NCBI GenBank assembly: GCA_963780715.1
Contig: CAWADK010000020.1
Coordinates: 62,001-126,000, forward strand
DNA length: 64,000 bases
Direction: 5' to 3'
Source of the DNA: JALORV01 sp963780715
GTDB taxonomy: Bacteria; Pseudomonadota; Gammaproteobacteria; Burkholderiales; Burkholderiaceae_F
Within the stretch, counting starts at the first letter, position 1; every line of letters starts with the position of its first letter. The position numbers were made by a program, and so were the translations under genes. Below are positions 56,840-64,000 of this stretch, one piece after another. Under the pieces are notes generated by a model, which did not search any database, was not told where the DNA came from, and saw nothing but the letters and a program-made list of their open reading frames with translations.

Positions 56840-57380
56840 TGGGTTCGTCCGCGCGCAGGAAGTGACCGCGCAGGAAGTCTCGCTTGCTCATCGGCGCGTT
56901 GGCCCGCTCTTCGAGTCTTGCCAGCGGCTCCGCCGTTGATTCGCCGGAAACAGGCGCTTTGTCGGACGCGGCATTCGCGGAATCAAACAGTGCGGCGCGC
57001 GCGAGCTTTGCCACGAGGGCGGCGGCGGCGTGGTCCTCGAACTCGAGCGCCGGCGAGAAGAGCGAGCACATGCGGTATTCGCCGACGAGGCTGTCGACGG
57101 CGCCGATGAAGTCATACTGGCCCGCAGGAAACTCGTAGCGCCGCTTCTCTCCCGCGCGCACCGGATGCCAGGCCGCGGGATCGCGCGGCAGCAGCATCAG
57201 ATTGATGGACCAGGGCGTGACCATCACGCCCAGCCAAGAGCCTTCCCAGGGCTCGAAGCCGATGGCCTGTACCCGCAGCGCCGGATTCACGAAGCCCAGA
57301 CCCTGCATGCGCTGGGCCACCGCGCTGAAGGCCTGTTCGAGGCTCAGGCTGGGATCGGGAAGCAGGGTTTCAGTCGTCAT
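56823..57380 (-). CDS. hupJ: Hydrogenase chaperone HupJ/HybE family
   Basis: 185 aa. FEPWEGSWLGVMVTPWSINLMLLP and RRYEFPAGQYDFIGAVDSLVGEYRMCSLFSPALEF are the HybE/HupJ/HoxT family signature. C-terminal ~60 residues extend past the domain and end in a low-complexity charged tail. Assists maturation of the [NiFe] subunits. Overlaps the rubredoxin gene by 11 nt. Confidence 0.92.
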   Translation of the reverse strand: MTTETLLPDPSLSLEQAFSAVAQRMQGLGFVNPALRVQAIGFEPWEGSWLGVMVTPWSINLMLLPRDPAAWHPVRAGEKRRYEFPAGQYDFIGAVDSLVGEYRMCSLFSPALEFEDHAAAALVAKLARAALFDSANAASDKAPVSGESTAEPLARLEERANAPMSKRDFLRGHFLRADEPNVSGR

Positions 57381-57564
57381 CGTTCAGCACCAGGAAGCCG
57401 TCCTTCGGCGTCGAGCAGATCGGACAGGTCCAGTGATCCGGCAGGTCGCTGAACGCCGTGCCGGGAGGAACCTGCCACGCGGGATCGCCTTCGGCCGGGT
57501 CATAGACATGCCAGCAGACTTTGCATTCGAGGCGGGTGCTCGGCCTCAGGTCCGACTGGCGCAT
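57370..57564 (-). CDS. hupI: Rubredoxin HupI/HoxR
   Basis: 64 aa, ATG 57564. The Fe(Cys)4 sites are CKVC and CPIC in ECKVCWHVYDPAEGDP and WTCPICSTPKDGF. Rubredoxins of the HupI/HoxR type are associated with oxygen-tolerant hydrogenases. 8 nt after hupH, overlapping hupJ by 11. Confidence 0.93.
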   Translation of the reverse strand: MRQSDLRPSTRLECKVCWHVYDPAEGDPAWQVPPGTAFSDLPDHWTCPICSTPKDGFLVLNDDD

Positions 57565-57572
57565 CGTCACGG

Positions 57573-58436
57573 TCAGGCCGGGCAGGACTCGCTCATCCAG
57601 TCGATCAGCTCGGCCAGCCGCCCGCGCGTATCGGCGAGGTCTTCCTCGGCCGCGAGCGCCACTTCGGGCACGTCCACCACTTCGATCGTGTTCAGGATCA
57701 GCGTATTCATGCTGTTGAAGTACTGCACGCGCCAGATGTCGCGCGCGGTGGTCGATGTGATGCGGCAGTTGCCGAAGCCGCGCGACATGATCGCCACCGA
57801 ACCGACAGGCAGCGCACGCTCGAGGACCTGGTGGTCCTCCGGCGTCAGCGGGAACAGCGTCAGGTTCAGCACGTGCGCCGGGTCGCCCCGGCGGCGTCCG
57901 TCCATCTGCGCGCGCAGCTCGTGCAGCAGCGCCGGTGAATTCATCGCGCCGGCGGGAATCTCCACCAGGGGCAACTCGGCCCGCGCGCCAGTGCGGGCGG
58001 CCTCCATCACGATCTCGGGCAAGGGGCCGGCCTCGATCCAGTCGCTGATCAGGCCGCCGTCGCCGTCGAGCTCCACGGCGCGCCACAGGCCTGTAAACAC
58101 GCTTTCCTGGATGCGCAGCACGCGTGCGCCGTTGATCTGGATGCTGACCTCGCCGTCACCGAGCATCTCGTTTGCGACACGGAGCGCGCGGGGCTCGACT
58201 GCGCGCATGTCGAAACGCAGGTTGCCGCCATTGGCGGGTGTCCACTGCTCCAGCTTCGCGAGCACCTCGGCCAGCAGATCGCGTGCCGCTGTCAGCGCCG
58301 GCGTGTCTTCCGTTTCGGGGACGCGCGGCATCGAAAACGTCCGCATGTCGCGCGGCATGTCGAGGCATTGCATCTCTTCTTCCTCGACATGCGAGCCGGG
58401 GCCAACCATGCGGATCGGGATCGGAAATGATTTCAT
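57573..58436 (-). CDS. hupH: Hydrogenase expression/maturation protein HupH (HoxQ/HyaF family)
   Basis: 287 aa. MKSFPIPIRMVGPGSHVEEEEMQCLDMPRDM-type opening, NNGGNLRFDMRAVEPRALRVANEMLGDGEVSIQI middle, and GFGNCRITSTTARDIWRVQYFNSMNTLILNTIEVVDVPEVALAA are family hallmarks. Thought to aid small-subunit maturation and protection from oxygen. Cytoplasmic. Confidence 0.93.
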   Translation of the reverse strand: MKSFPIPIRMVGPGSHVEEEEMQCLDMPRDMRTFSMPRVPETEDTPALTAARDLLAEVLAKLEQWTPANGGNLRFDMRAVEPRALRVANEMLGDGEVSIQINGARVLRIQESVFTGLWRAVELDGDGGLISDWIEAGPLPEIVMEAARTGARAELPLVEIPAGAMNSPALLHELRAQMDGRRRGDPAHVLNLTLFPLTPEDHQVLERALPVGSVAIMSRGFGNCRITSTTARDIWRVQYFNSMNTLILNTIEVVDVPEVALAAEEDLADTRGRLAELIDWMSESCPA

Positions 58437-58457
58437 CGTTACACCTGCGGAATGGAT

Positions 58458-58923
58458 TCAGTGGCCACAGCTGGCCGGCACGCCAGAGGACTTGACGGCG
58501 ATGCCCACCGACGGCGGCCGGGTCGGCTCTGCGGTCAGCAGTTGCTGTGTTTCATTGGAGGTATTCGTCCCAGTTGCGGAGTCCGTCGATGGCGCCGACA
58601 TAGGCGCCGTCGCGCAACATGACCAGCGCAGGCCAGCGGGCGAAGCCGAAGCGCGGCGCGACCTTGCGCGCCGCATCGGGATACAGCACGCCGACGCGGA
58701 ACTGCCCGGCGAAGGCGCGCGCGACTTCGGGAGCGATGACGGCGAGGTCGAGCGTCTCTTTGTAGCGCACGGGATCTTCCGTGAAGATCAGCATGGCGTG
58801 GCCCGCGGCGTGAATGAAGTCGTCGATCGAGTCGGCATCGACGGCCGTGAAACCGTGGCGCGAGACCAGCTGCTCGAGCAGCGGATGCAGTCCGGTGGCC
58901 GGCGCGGGGGCAAGTGCGCTCAT
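58458..58923 (-). pseudogene. hupG: Thioredoxin-like HupG (HoxO/HyaE family), split by a frameshift near the end
   Basis: Restored length is about 154 aa. The thioredoxin-like fold (LVSRHGFTAVDADSIDDFIHAAGHAMLIFTEDPVRYKE, then RFGFARWPALVMLRDGAYVGAIDGLRNWDEYL) matches HyaE/HoxO, a chaperone of the small subunit. Near 58557 one surplus base in a GG pair ends the frame early; removing it continues NETQQLLTAEPTRPPSVGIAVKSSGVPASCGH, the usual family C-terminus. Overlaps hupF by 4 nt. Confidence 0.88.
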
Positions 58924-59237
58924 TTCGTGGATTCCTTGGGTCGAGGGACGAGGTGCGGCGGCAGCGACGGTTCGCGCGCCGCGAGATCGGCGAAGAAGGC
59001 GCTGAAATCGTCGGTGCCGTTCATGGCGGCGTCGAGCGCCGCCAGCGCGCCACGTGTCTGCAGTGCCTCGTCGTCGCTCATGACGCGCACGGCCGAGCCC
59101 TGGAATGCGAGCAACCAGGTACCGGCGGGTTGCTGACCGACCAGCATCACGTTGAGACGCTCGCGCCGACCGTCTGCCTCGCAGACGGCGAACTGCTCGT
59201 CGCAATCAACCACCTGCAGCGGGACGCCGATGCACAT
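58920..59237 (-). CDS. hupF: HupF (HypC-like chaperone)
   Basis: 105 aa. MCIGVPLQVVDCDEQFAVCEADGRRERLNVMLVGQQPAGTWLLAFQGSAVRV is a HypC-family opening with Cys2; the C-terminal extension distinguishes HupF/HoxL, which stabilises HupL under aerobic conditions. Overlaps hupG by 4 nt and follows hupD by 3. Confidence 0.93.
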   Translation of the reverse strand: MCIGVPLQVVDCDEQFAVCEADGRRERLNVMLVGQQPAGTWLLAFQGSAVRVMSDDEALQTRGALAALDAAMNGTDDFSAFFADLAAREPSLPPHLVPRPKESTK

Positions 59238-59240
59238 GGC

Positions 59241-59870
59241 TCAGCCTTCCGCGCGCTGGCGCATTTCGAGCAGGCGCGGATCGCCGGTCCTGCAGGCGGC
59301 ATCCGCCGCGGGGCGCTCGCTCTCGTAGGCGGCGAGGCCGACCGACCGGGCGTTAAGCGGCGTTGCCGGGTCATCGGCAGCACGATGCGCTCCGGGGTAG
59401 CCCCAGCGCGCGAGTTCGGCAGCGGCCAGTTCGATCGCTTCGTCCAGCCGTGCACGCACGGGCTCGGTCAGGCTGCCGCCAAAGTCATCGAGCGTCAGCG
59501 GCTGCACGCCGATCGCGACGATCTGCTCGGGCGCGGCTCCGTGCAGCTGCGCGAGCGCCAGGACGTCGTTGAAGCCGTTTTGGTGCGGACTCATCTTGCG
59601 TGCGCCCCAGGCCGGCACTTCGGCGTCGCGCAGGATCTTGAGTTCGCCGGGCACCAGCCCGAAGTCGACTGCGTCGAACACCAGCACGCGGCGGCTGGCT
59701 TCCACGTAGGGCAGGAGGCTGAGGCCGAGCGTTCCACCGTCCATCAACTCGACCCCGTCGGGAAAGCGATACGTCTGGTTCAGTGCCTCGACGGCGCGGA
59801 CGCCAAAGCCTTCGTCGGCCCACAAGAGATTGCCGATCCCCAGCACCAGTACTTCGCGACGTGCATCCAT
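59241..59870 (-). CDS. hupD: Hydrogenase maturation endopeptidase HupD
   Basis: 209 aa. GIGNLLWADEGFGV carries the nickel-ligand Glu20; FDAVDFG and SPHQNGFNDVLALA carry the other two ligands (Asp, His). HupD removes the C-terminal peptide of HupL after nickel insertion. It is longer than HybD-type enzymes (~164 aa) by a C-terminal ~40-residue tail. It is the first gene downstream of the HigA-like insertion, and an inverted repeat lies 6 nt before its ATG. Confidence 0.95.
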   Translation of the reverse strand: MDARREVLVLGIGNLLWADEGFGVRAVEALNQTYRFPDGVELMDGGTLGLSLLPYVEASRRVLVFDAVDFGLVPGELKILRDAEVPAWGARKMSPHQNGFNDVLALAQLHGAAPEQIVAIGVQPLTLDDFGGSLTEPVRARLDEAIELAAAELARWGYPGAHRAADDPATPLNARSVGLAAYESERPAADAACRTGDPRLLEMRQRAEG

Positions 59871-59875
59871 TGGAC

Positions 59876-59896
59876 GTGTAACCCGATTGGTTACAC
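59876..59896. promoter_or_regulatory. Perfect 8-bp inverted repeat upstream of hupD
   Basis: GTGTAACC-N5-GGTTACAC, 6 nt before the hupD ATG and 90 nt beyond the HigA-like gene's stop. A GTAAC repeat follows at about 59902. Position and symmetry suggest an operator that could silence or open a second promoter for the hupDFGHIJK-hyp genes. Confidence 0.6.
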
Positions 59897-59986
59897 GAAC
59901 AGTAACGGCGGGGGTGGCAGGTGCGGTTGCTCTACGTCAACGCGCGAACGCGCGGTGCGCAAAGGCACTTCGGAGCGATCGGGATT

Positions 59987-60310
59987 TCAGCGGCCGCGCA
60001 TCGAGGCGCGCACTTCGCGCGCGGCCGTGTGCATGTCCCACGCGACCTGCAGGTGCATCCAGAACGCGGCTTCGTTGCCGAAGAACATCGCCAGGCGCAC
60101 GGCGGTGTCCGGAGTGATGGCGCGCCGGCCGTTGATCAGTTCGTTGACGCGCCGGCGCGAAACGCCGAGTGCCTTGGCCAGTTCGGTCTGGCTGATGCCG
60201 AGCGGCTTCATGAAGCGGGACTCGAGGAACTGCCCGGGCTGAGGCGGCCGGCGGGAAGGAATTCCCAACGAGGCCATCTGGCCTCGTCGGGAGCTTTGCG
60301 CTGCCATCAT
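59987..60310 (-). CDS. HigA-like XRE-family regulator (orphan antitoxin type) inside the hup operon
   Basis: 107 aa; starts at 60310 or 60277. The HigA/VapI family helix-turn-helix is ISQTELAKALGVSRRRVNELINGRRAITPDTAVRLAMFFGNEAAFWMHLQVAWDM, which is nearly the family consensus. No HigB toxin gene stands upstream (hupC ends 24 nt away) or downstream, and the next gene is hupD on the same strand. Similar solitary HigA-like proteins act as regulators. The inverted repeat 90 nt downstream is a natural target candidate. Confidence 0.9.
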   Translation of the reverse strand: MMAAQSSRRGQMASLGIPSRRPPQPGQFLESRFMKPLGISQTELAKALGVSRRRVNELINGRRAITPDTAVRLAMFFGNEAAFWMHLQVAWDMHTAAREVRASMRGR

Positions 60311-60334
60311 GACGTGAAGCGCAGGACGCCGGGA

Positions 60335-61078
60335 TCACACCTTTTCGATCTTCGCGCCGGCCTTGAACGAGCGCACGCCGCTGATCATCGTGCCGACCAC
60401 GGTCTCCTGGCTCATGATGTCCTCGCGGAACACCATGTACATGTGCACGACCGCGAAGATCATCAGGTAGTACATCGTGAAGTGATGGACGGTGCGCACC
60501 ATCTGCGAACTGCCCAGCAGCGTGTTGACCCAGCCGAACACGTTCATCCATGTCGAGCCCCACCCGAACTGCTCGGAGAACAGGGCAAACCCCGTCAGGA
60601 TGATGACGATCGACCCCAGCACGTACATCGCAAACATCGCGAACTGCGCCAGCGGGTTGTGGCCGATCCACAGCGCCGATTCCTTCCTCAGGAACAGGTA
60701 GTACATCGCCTGGCCGACCAGCCCCTTCCACCAGTTGAAGCTCCAGAGCGGCGGAATGAAGATTGCGCGGGCATGATGGTTGCCGACGATCGCCCAGTAG
60801 ATGCGGACCACGAAGGCGACCGCGAACACCATTGCGGCGATGAAGTGGATCATCCGCACGTTGCCGAAGAAGTACGTGAAGGTCGCTTCCTCGCGCGGCC
60901 CGCTCCACGGCGATCCGATCAGGTAGCCGGTCGGGATCAGCACAAACATCGCGATCATCATCACCCAGTGCCAGATGCGCACCGGGGCCTCGTACACATA
61001 GACCTGCCGGAGCGGCCCGCCCAGCACTGCGCCGCTGACCGGATCGACTTTCATCGCGCCATAGCCATGTTTCGACAT
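60335..61078 (-). CDS. hupC: Hydrogenase cytochrome b subunit HupC
   Basis: 247 aa, four to five membrane helices. VYEAPVRIWHWVMMIAMFVLIPTGYLIG and the heme-coordinating His in HFIAAMVFAVAFVVRIYWA and VHHFTMYYLMIFAVVHMYMVFREDIM are the HyaC/HupC signature. It anchors the HupSL dimer on the periplasmic side and passes electrons to quinone. 12 nt after hupL. Confidence 0.96.
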   Translation of the reverse strand: MSKHGYGAMKVDPVSGAVLGGPLRQVYVYEAPVRIWHWVMMIAMFVLIPTGYLIGSPWSGPREEATFTYFFGNVRMIHFIAAMVFAVAFVVRIYWAIVGNHHARAIFIPPLWSFNWWKGLVGQAMYYLFLRKESALWIGHNPLAQFAMFAMYVLGSIVIILTGFALFSEQFGWGSTWMNVFGWVNTLLGSSQMVRTVHHFTMYYLMIFAVVHMYMVFREDIMSQETVVGTMISGVRSFKAGAKIEKV

Positions 61079-61090
61079 TTGTGGCTCCTC

Positions 61091-62884
61091 TCAGCGCACC
61101 TTTACGGAGACGATCTCTTCTCCCTCCGGCGACATGACGTGCGTCGCACACGCCAGGCACGGATCGAAGCTGTGGATCGTGCGCAGAATTTCGACGGGCT
61201 GGTCCGGCTTGGCCATCGGCGTGTTCAGCAGTGCCGCTTCATAAGCACCGATCTGGCCCTTCGAATCGCGCGGCCCCGCATTCCAGGTCGTCGGTACGAC
61301 GCACTGGTAGCTGTCGATGCGACCGTTCTTGATCTTCACCCAGTGCGCGAGCGCGCCGCGTGGCGCCTCGACCGGCGCGACACCCTTGGCCTCGCCGGGC
61401 CAGGTCGCCGGTTCCCACTTGTCCACGTTGGCGGTTGCCAGGTCGCCGGACTTGATGTTGGTGATCAGCTGGTCGTAGAAGTAGCGCATCTTGTGCGCAG
61501 CCCATTGGCACTCGAGTCCGCGTGCGGCCGTGCGACCGAGCGTGGAGAACAGCGCCGTCACCGGCACGTCGAGCGCCTTGAGCACGCCGTTGACCTGCTC
61601 CTGGATCTCCTTGTGCCCCCGGGCATAGCCCACGAGGTAGCGCGCCAGCGGGCCGACCTCGACCGGGTGGCCTTTCCAGCGCGGCGACTTGACCCACGAA
61701 TACTTCGCGGACTCGTCGATCTCCTGGATGTTGGTGCGCGTGCCCTTAGTGGCCTTCCCGAGCACAAAGTTGGGGTCGGTCACGCCGTCGAACGGATGCA
61801 GGCCCTTGGCCTCGTCCGCGTACTTGTACCAGCTGTGGGTGACCCACTCCTGCACCTGCTCGGGATCCTTCAGGTCGACTTCATGGACCTTCTTCAGGTC
61901 GCCGCCAAGAATGACGCCGGCTGGCAGCAGCATGCTCTTGTCGCTGTAGTCGTTGGGGATGTCCGGGAAGTCACCGTAGGACATGACGTTCTGGTTGGAC
62001 AGACCGCCACCCCATTTGGCCCAGTCCTTGTAGAACCCGGCAATTGCGAGCAGGTCGGGGATATAGACCTGGTCGACGAACTCGATCGTGCGGTCGCAGA
62101 TGTCCTTGACCATGTTGAGGTTCGCCATGTTGACCGCGCCGATTGCGCCGGTGCCGTCAACATTGATGGGCGAGGGCACGCCACCGACCAGCCAGTTCGG
62201 GTGCGGATTCTTGCCGCCGAATATCGTCTGGATCTTGACGATTTCCTTCTGGAAGTCGAGCGCTTCGAGGTAGTGCGTTGTCGCCAGCAGGTTCACCTCG
62301 GGCGGCAGCTTGTACGCCGGGTTGCCCCAGTAGGCGTTGGCGAAGATGCCGAGCTGGCCGCTCTCGACGAACTTCTTGAGCCGGCTCTGCACCTCGCGGA
62401 AGTAGCCCGGCGAGCTGTTGGGCCACGGCGAGATCGACTGCTGGATTTCGCTGGTCTTCTTCGGGTCCGCCTTCAGCGCCGAGACGACGTCGACCCAGTC
62501 GAGCGCGTGCAGGTGGTAGAAGTGCACGAGGTGGTCCTGGGCGTACAGCGTCGCGTGCATCAGGTTGCGGATGATGTTGGCGTTCTTCGGGATCTTGATC
62601 CCGAGCGCGTCCTCGACCGAGCGCACCGAGGCGAGCGCGTGCACGCCAGTGCAGACGCCGCAGATGCGCTCGACGAACGCCCACGCGTCACGCGGGTCGC
62701 GGCCTTTGAGGATGACCTCGAGCCCGCGCCACATCGTGCCGGTCGACACGGCATTGCGGATCACGTTGTCCTTGTCGACGTTGACCTCGATGCGCAGATG
62801 CCCCTCGATGCGGGTGATCGGATCGACGACGATGCGCCGGCCGCTGTTGTCGAGGGTGAAGCCTTGAGTCTGGATGGTCGGCAT
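61091..62884 (-). CDS. hupL: [NiFe]-hydrogenase large subunit
   Basis: 597 aa. The L1 nickel-site motif RICGVCTGVHALASVRSVEDALG is followed at the C-terminus by the L2 motif DPCLACATH. The peptide after that His (VMSPEGEEIVSVKVR, 15 residues) is the HupD-removed extension. EGHLRIEVN, DPITRIEGH and PLARYLVGYARG stretches are all standard. Forms the periplasmic H2-oxidising heterodimer with HupS after Tat export. Gap to hupS is 2 nt. Confidence 0.98.
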   Translation of the reverse strand: MPTIQTQGFTLDNSGRRIVVDPITRIEGHLRIEVNVDKDNVIRNAVSTGTMWRGLEVILKGRDPRDAWAFVERICGVCTGVHALASVRSVEDALGIKIPKNANIIRNLMHATLYAQDHLVHFYHLHALDWVDVVSALKADPKKTSEIQQSISPWPNSSPGYFREVQSRLKKFVESGQLGIFANAYWGNPAYKLPPEVNLLATTHYLEALDFQKEIVKIQTIFGGKNPHPNWLVGGVPSPINVDGTGAIGAVNMANLNMVKDICDRTIEFVDQVYIPDLLAIAGFYKDWAKWGGGLSNQNVMSYGDFPDIPNDYSDKSMLLPAGVILGGDLKKVHEVDLKDPEQVQEWVTHSWYKYADEAKGLHPFDGVTDPNFVLGKATKGTRTNIQEIDESAKYSWVKSPRWKGHPVEVGPLARYLVGYARGHKEIQEQVNGVLKALDVPVTALFSTLGRTAARGLECQWAAHKMRYFYDQLITNIKSGDLATANVDKWEPATWPGEAKGVAPVEAPRGALAHWVKIKNGRIDSYQCVVPTTWNAGPRDSKGQIGAYEAALLNTPMAKPDQPVEILRTIHSFDPCLACATHVMSPEGEEIVSVKVR

Positions 62885-62886
62885 GA

Positions 62887-63996
62887 TTACTTCTCCACCG
62901 TCTCGTTAACCTTGTCATTGCGCCCGGAACTGCGCGCCTGCTTGATCGCGCTGACGGCGGCGTGCGCCGCGAGCGCTGCGCCCGTCACTGCAAGAGCACC
63001 GACGCCGAAGCGTGTTGCCGTGCCTTCGATGCCGACGCCCGCGACGCCCGGCGGGCGGATCGTCGTCAGATGGTCGTAGAACGAGCCCTTGTCCCAGAAG
63101 TCGTCTTCCGAGCAGCCGATGCAGCCGTGGCCCGACTGGATCGGGAAGCTGAGCCCTTCGTTCCAGCGCACCGCCGAGCAGGCGTTGTAGGTGACCGGGC
63201 CTTTGCAGCCGACCTTGTAGAGGCAGTATCCCTGGCGCGCGCCCGCATCGTCGAAGCGCTCGACGAACTGGCCCGCGTCGAAGTTCGGGCGTCGATAGCA
63301 CTTGTCGTGCACACGCACGCTGTAGAACATCTTTGGCCGTCCCTGCGCGTCCATCTCCGGAAGCCGGTCGAAAGTCAGCACGTAGGTCACGACGCCCGTC
63401 ATCACTTCCGCGATCGGCGGGCAGCCCGGCACCTTGATGATCGGTTTGTCGAAGATGACCTTATGCACAGGCACTGCCTGGGTCGGATTCGGCTTCGCGG
63501 CCTGCACGCAGCCCCACGAGGCACACGAACCCCAGGAGATTATGGCCTTGGCGTCCTTGGCAACGTGCTTCAGCTTCTCGACGAACGGGCGCCCACCCGG
63601 GATGCAGTAGATGCCGTCGTCGGCTAGCGGCGGATTGCCCTCGACCGCAAGGATGTAGTTCCCCTTGTACTTGCTGATCGTCTGCTCGAGCGCCTCTTCG
63701 GCCTGGTGCCCTGCGGCGGCCATGAGGGTGTCGTCGTAGTCGAGCGAGATCATCGACAGCACGACATCCTTGGCGAGCGGGTGCGCTGAGCGGATGAACG
63801 ACTCCGTGCAGCACGTGCACTCCAGGCCGTGCAGCCAGATGACCGGCGTGCGCGGCTTGGTCTGCAGCGCCTTCGCGATCTCTTGTGCGCCGGCTTCGCC
63901 GAGCCCGAGCGATGCTGCGGTCAGACTGCAGAACTTCAGAAAGCTCCGCCGCGTGATCCCCTGCCGCCGCATCACTTCGTATGACGTTTCGAGCAT
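62887..63996 (-). CDS. hupS: [NiFe]-hydrogenase small subunit, oxygen-tolerant type
   Basis: 369 aa, complete, its start 4 nt from the right edge. Tat signal ITRRSFLKF at residues ~15-23. The proximal cluster has CTCC (cysteines at the C17, C19 and C20 positions) and GSCASWGCVQ (the C115/C120 pair): the six-cysteine pattern of oxygen-tolerant group 1d enzymes instead of the CTGC of sensitive ones. C-terminal segment ends in a membrane helix (ALAVTGAALAAHAAVSAIK), which docks on HupC. Promoter lies outside the window. Confidence 0.97.
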   Translation of the reverse strand: MLETSYEVMRRQGITRRSFLKFCSLTAASLGLGEAGAQEIAKALQTKPRTPVIWLHGLECTCCTESFIRSAHPLAKDVVLSMISLDYDDTLMAAAGHQAEEALEQTISKYKGNYILAVEGNPPLADDGIYCIPGGRPFVEKLKHVAKDAKAIISWGSCASWGCVQAAKPNPTQAVPVHKVIFDKPIIKVPGCPPIAEVMTGVVTYVLTFDRLPEMDAQGRPKMFYSVRVHDKCYRRPNFDAGQFVERFDDAGARQGYCLYKVGCKGPVTYNACSAVRWNEGLSFPIQSGHGCIGCSEDDFWDKGSFYDHLTTIRPPGVAGVGIEGTATRFGVGALAVTGAALAAHAAVSAIKQARSSGRNDKVNETVEK

Positions 63997-64000
63997 GGTC

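Noticed and set aside
59921..63079. 1052-codon plus-strand ORF antisense to HigA, hupC, hupL and hupS
   Set aside because: Same GC-shadow effect: the opposite strand carries intact hydrogenase genes with all catalytic motifs.

Overview
The window is one GC-rich stretch with dense coding on both strands, many 1-11 nt gene overlaps, and proteins resembling those of Betaproteobacteria (Burkholderiales/Rhodocyclales type). Lineage is judged from protein resemblance only; there is no rRNA or tRNA gene here to fix it. Gene content suggests an aerobic or facultative, metabolically versatile organism able to oxidise hydrogen.

Layout. 0-3.5 kb: a DUF4124 protein cut by the left edge, then guaB and guaA (de novo GMP synthesis). 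4-11.4 kb: an AraC regulator, two tandem secreted DUF1254/DUF1214 proteins, an outer-membrane phospholipase A-like protein, a lipoprotein and a glycine-zipper protein. 11.4-18.7 kb: a LysR regulator divergent from an alkylsulfatase, then a patatin, an AI-2E family membrane protein and a membrane-anchored lipase-like hydrolase. 18.8-20.7 kb: a single ORF joining DUF2087, TadA and LD-carboxypeptidase. 20.7-23.4 kb: a mandelate-racemase-like enzyme and a class II aldolase, divergent from a TetR regulator across a clear operator. 23.4-28.1 kb: a five-gene branched-chain-type ABC importer. 28.4-31 kb: a hybrid histidine kinase and a LuxR-type response regulator. 31-34.4 kb: purT, three small c-type cytochromes and a COQ10/RatA-like protein. 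34.5-42.5 kb: a complete nine-gene V/A-type ATPase operon, unusual for a betaproteobacterium. 42.8-47.7 kb: a RraA-like gene, a badly broken stretch (ArsR-rhodanese repressor with a perfect palindromic operator, sterol-desaturase-like gene, GNAT, DsrE), then yaeQ. 47.7-64 kb: a leftward [NiFe]-hydrogenase locus ordered hupSLC-(HigA-like)-hupDFGHIJK-hypABFCDE-hypX, the Rhizobium hup/hyp order with hupE missing and a HigA-like regulator inserted.

How it works together. HupSL oxidises H2 and passes electrons to the HupC cytochrome b in the membrane. HupD/F/G/H/I/J/K and HypA-F/X build the enzyme. The small subunit has the six-cysteine pattern of oxygen-tolerant group 1d enzymes, which fits the presence of HypX, HupH, a rubredoxin and a HupG-type protein. 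The V/A-ATPase could use or build the ion gradient and probably couples to protons.

Caveat. At least eleven otherwise recognisable genes are split by single-base indels, mostly an extra or missing base in a run of 2-4 identical bases. They are listed as frameshifted. I think assembly error is likelier than decay for most, except perhaps the 44.6-46.8 kb stretch, where damage is dense.
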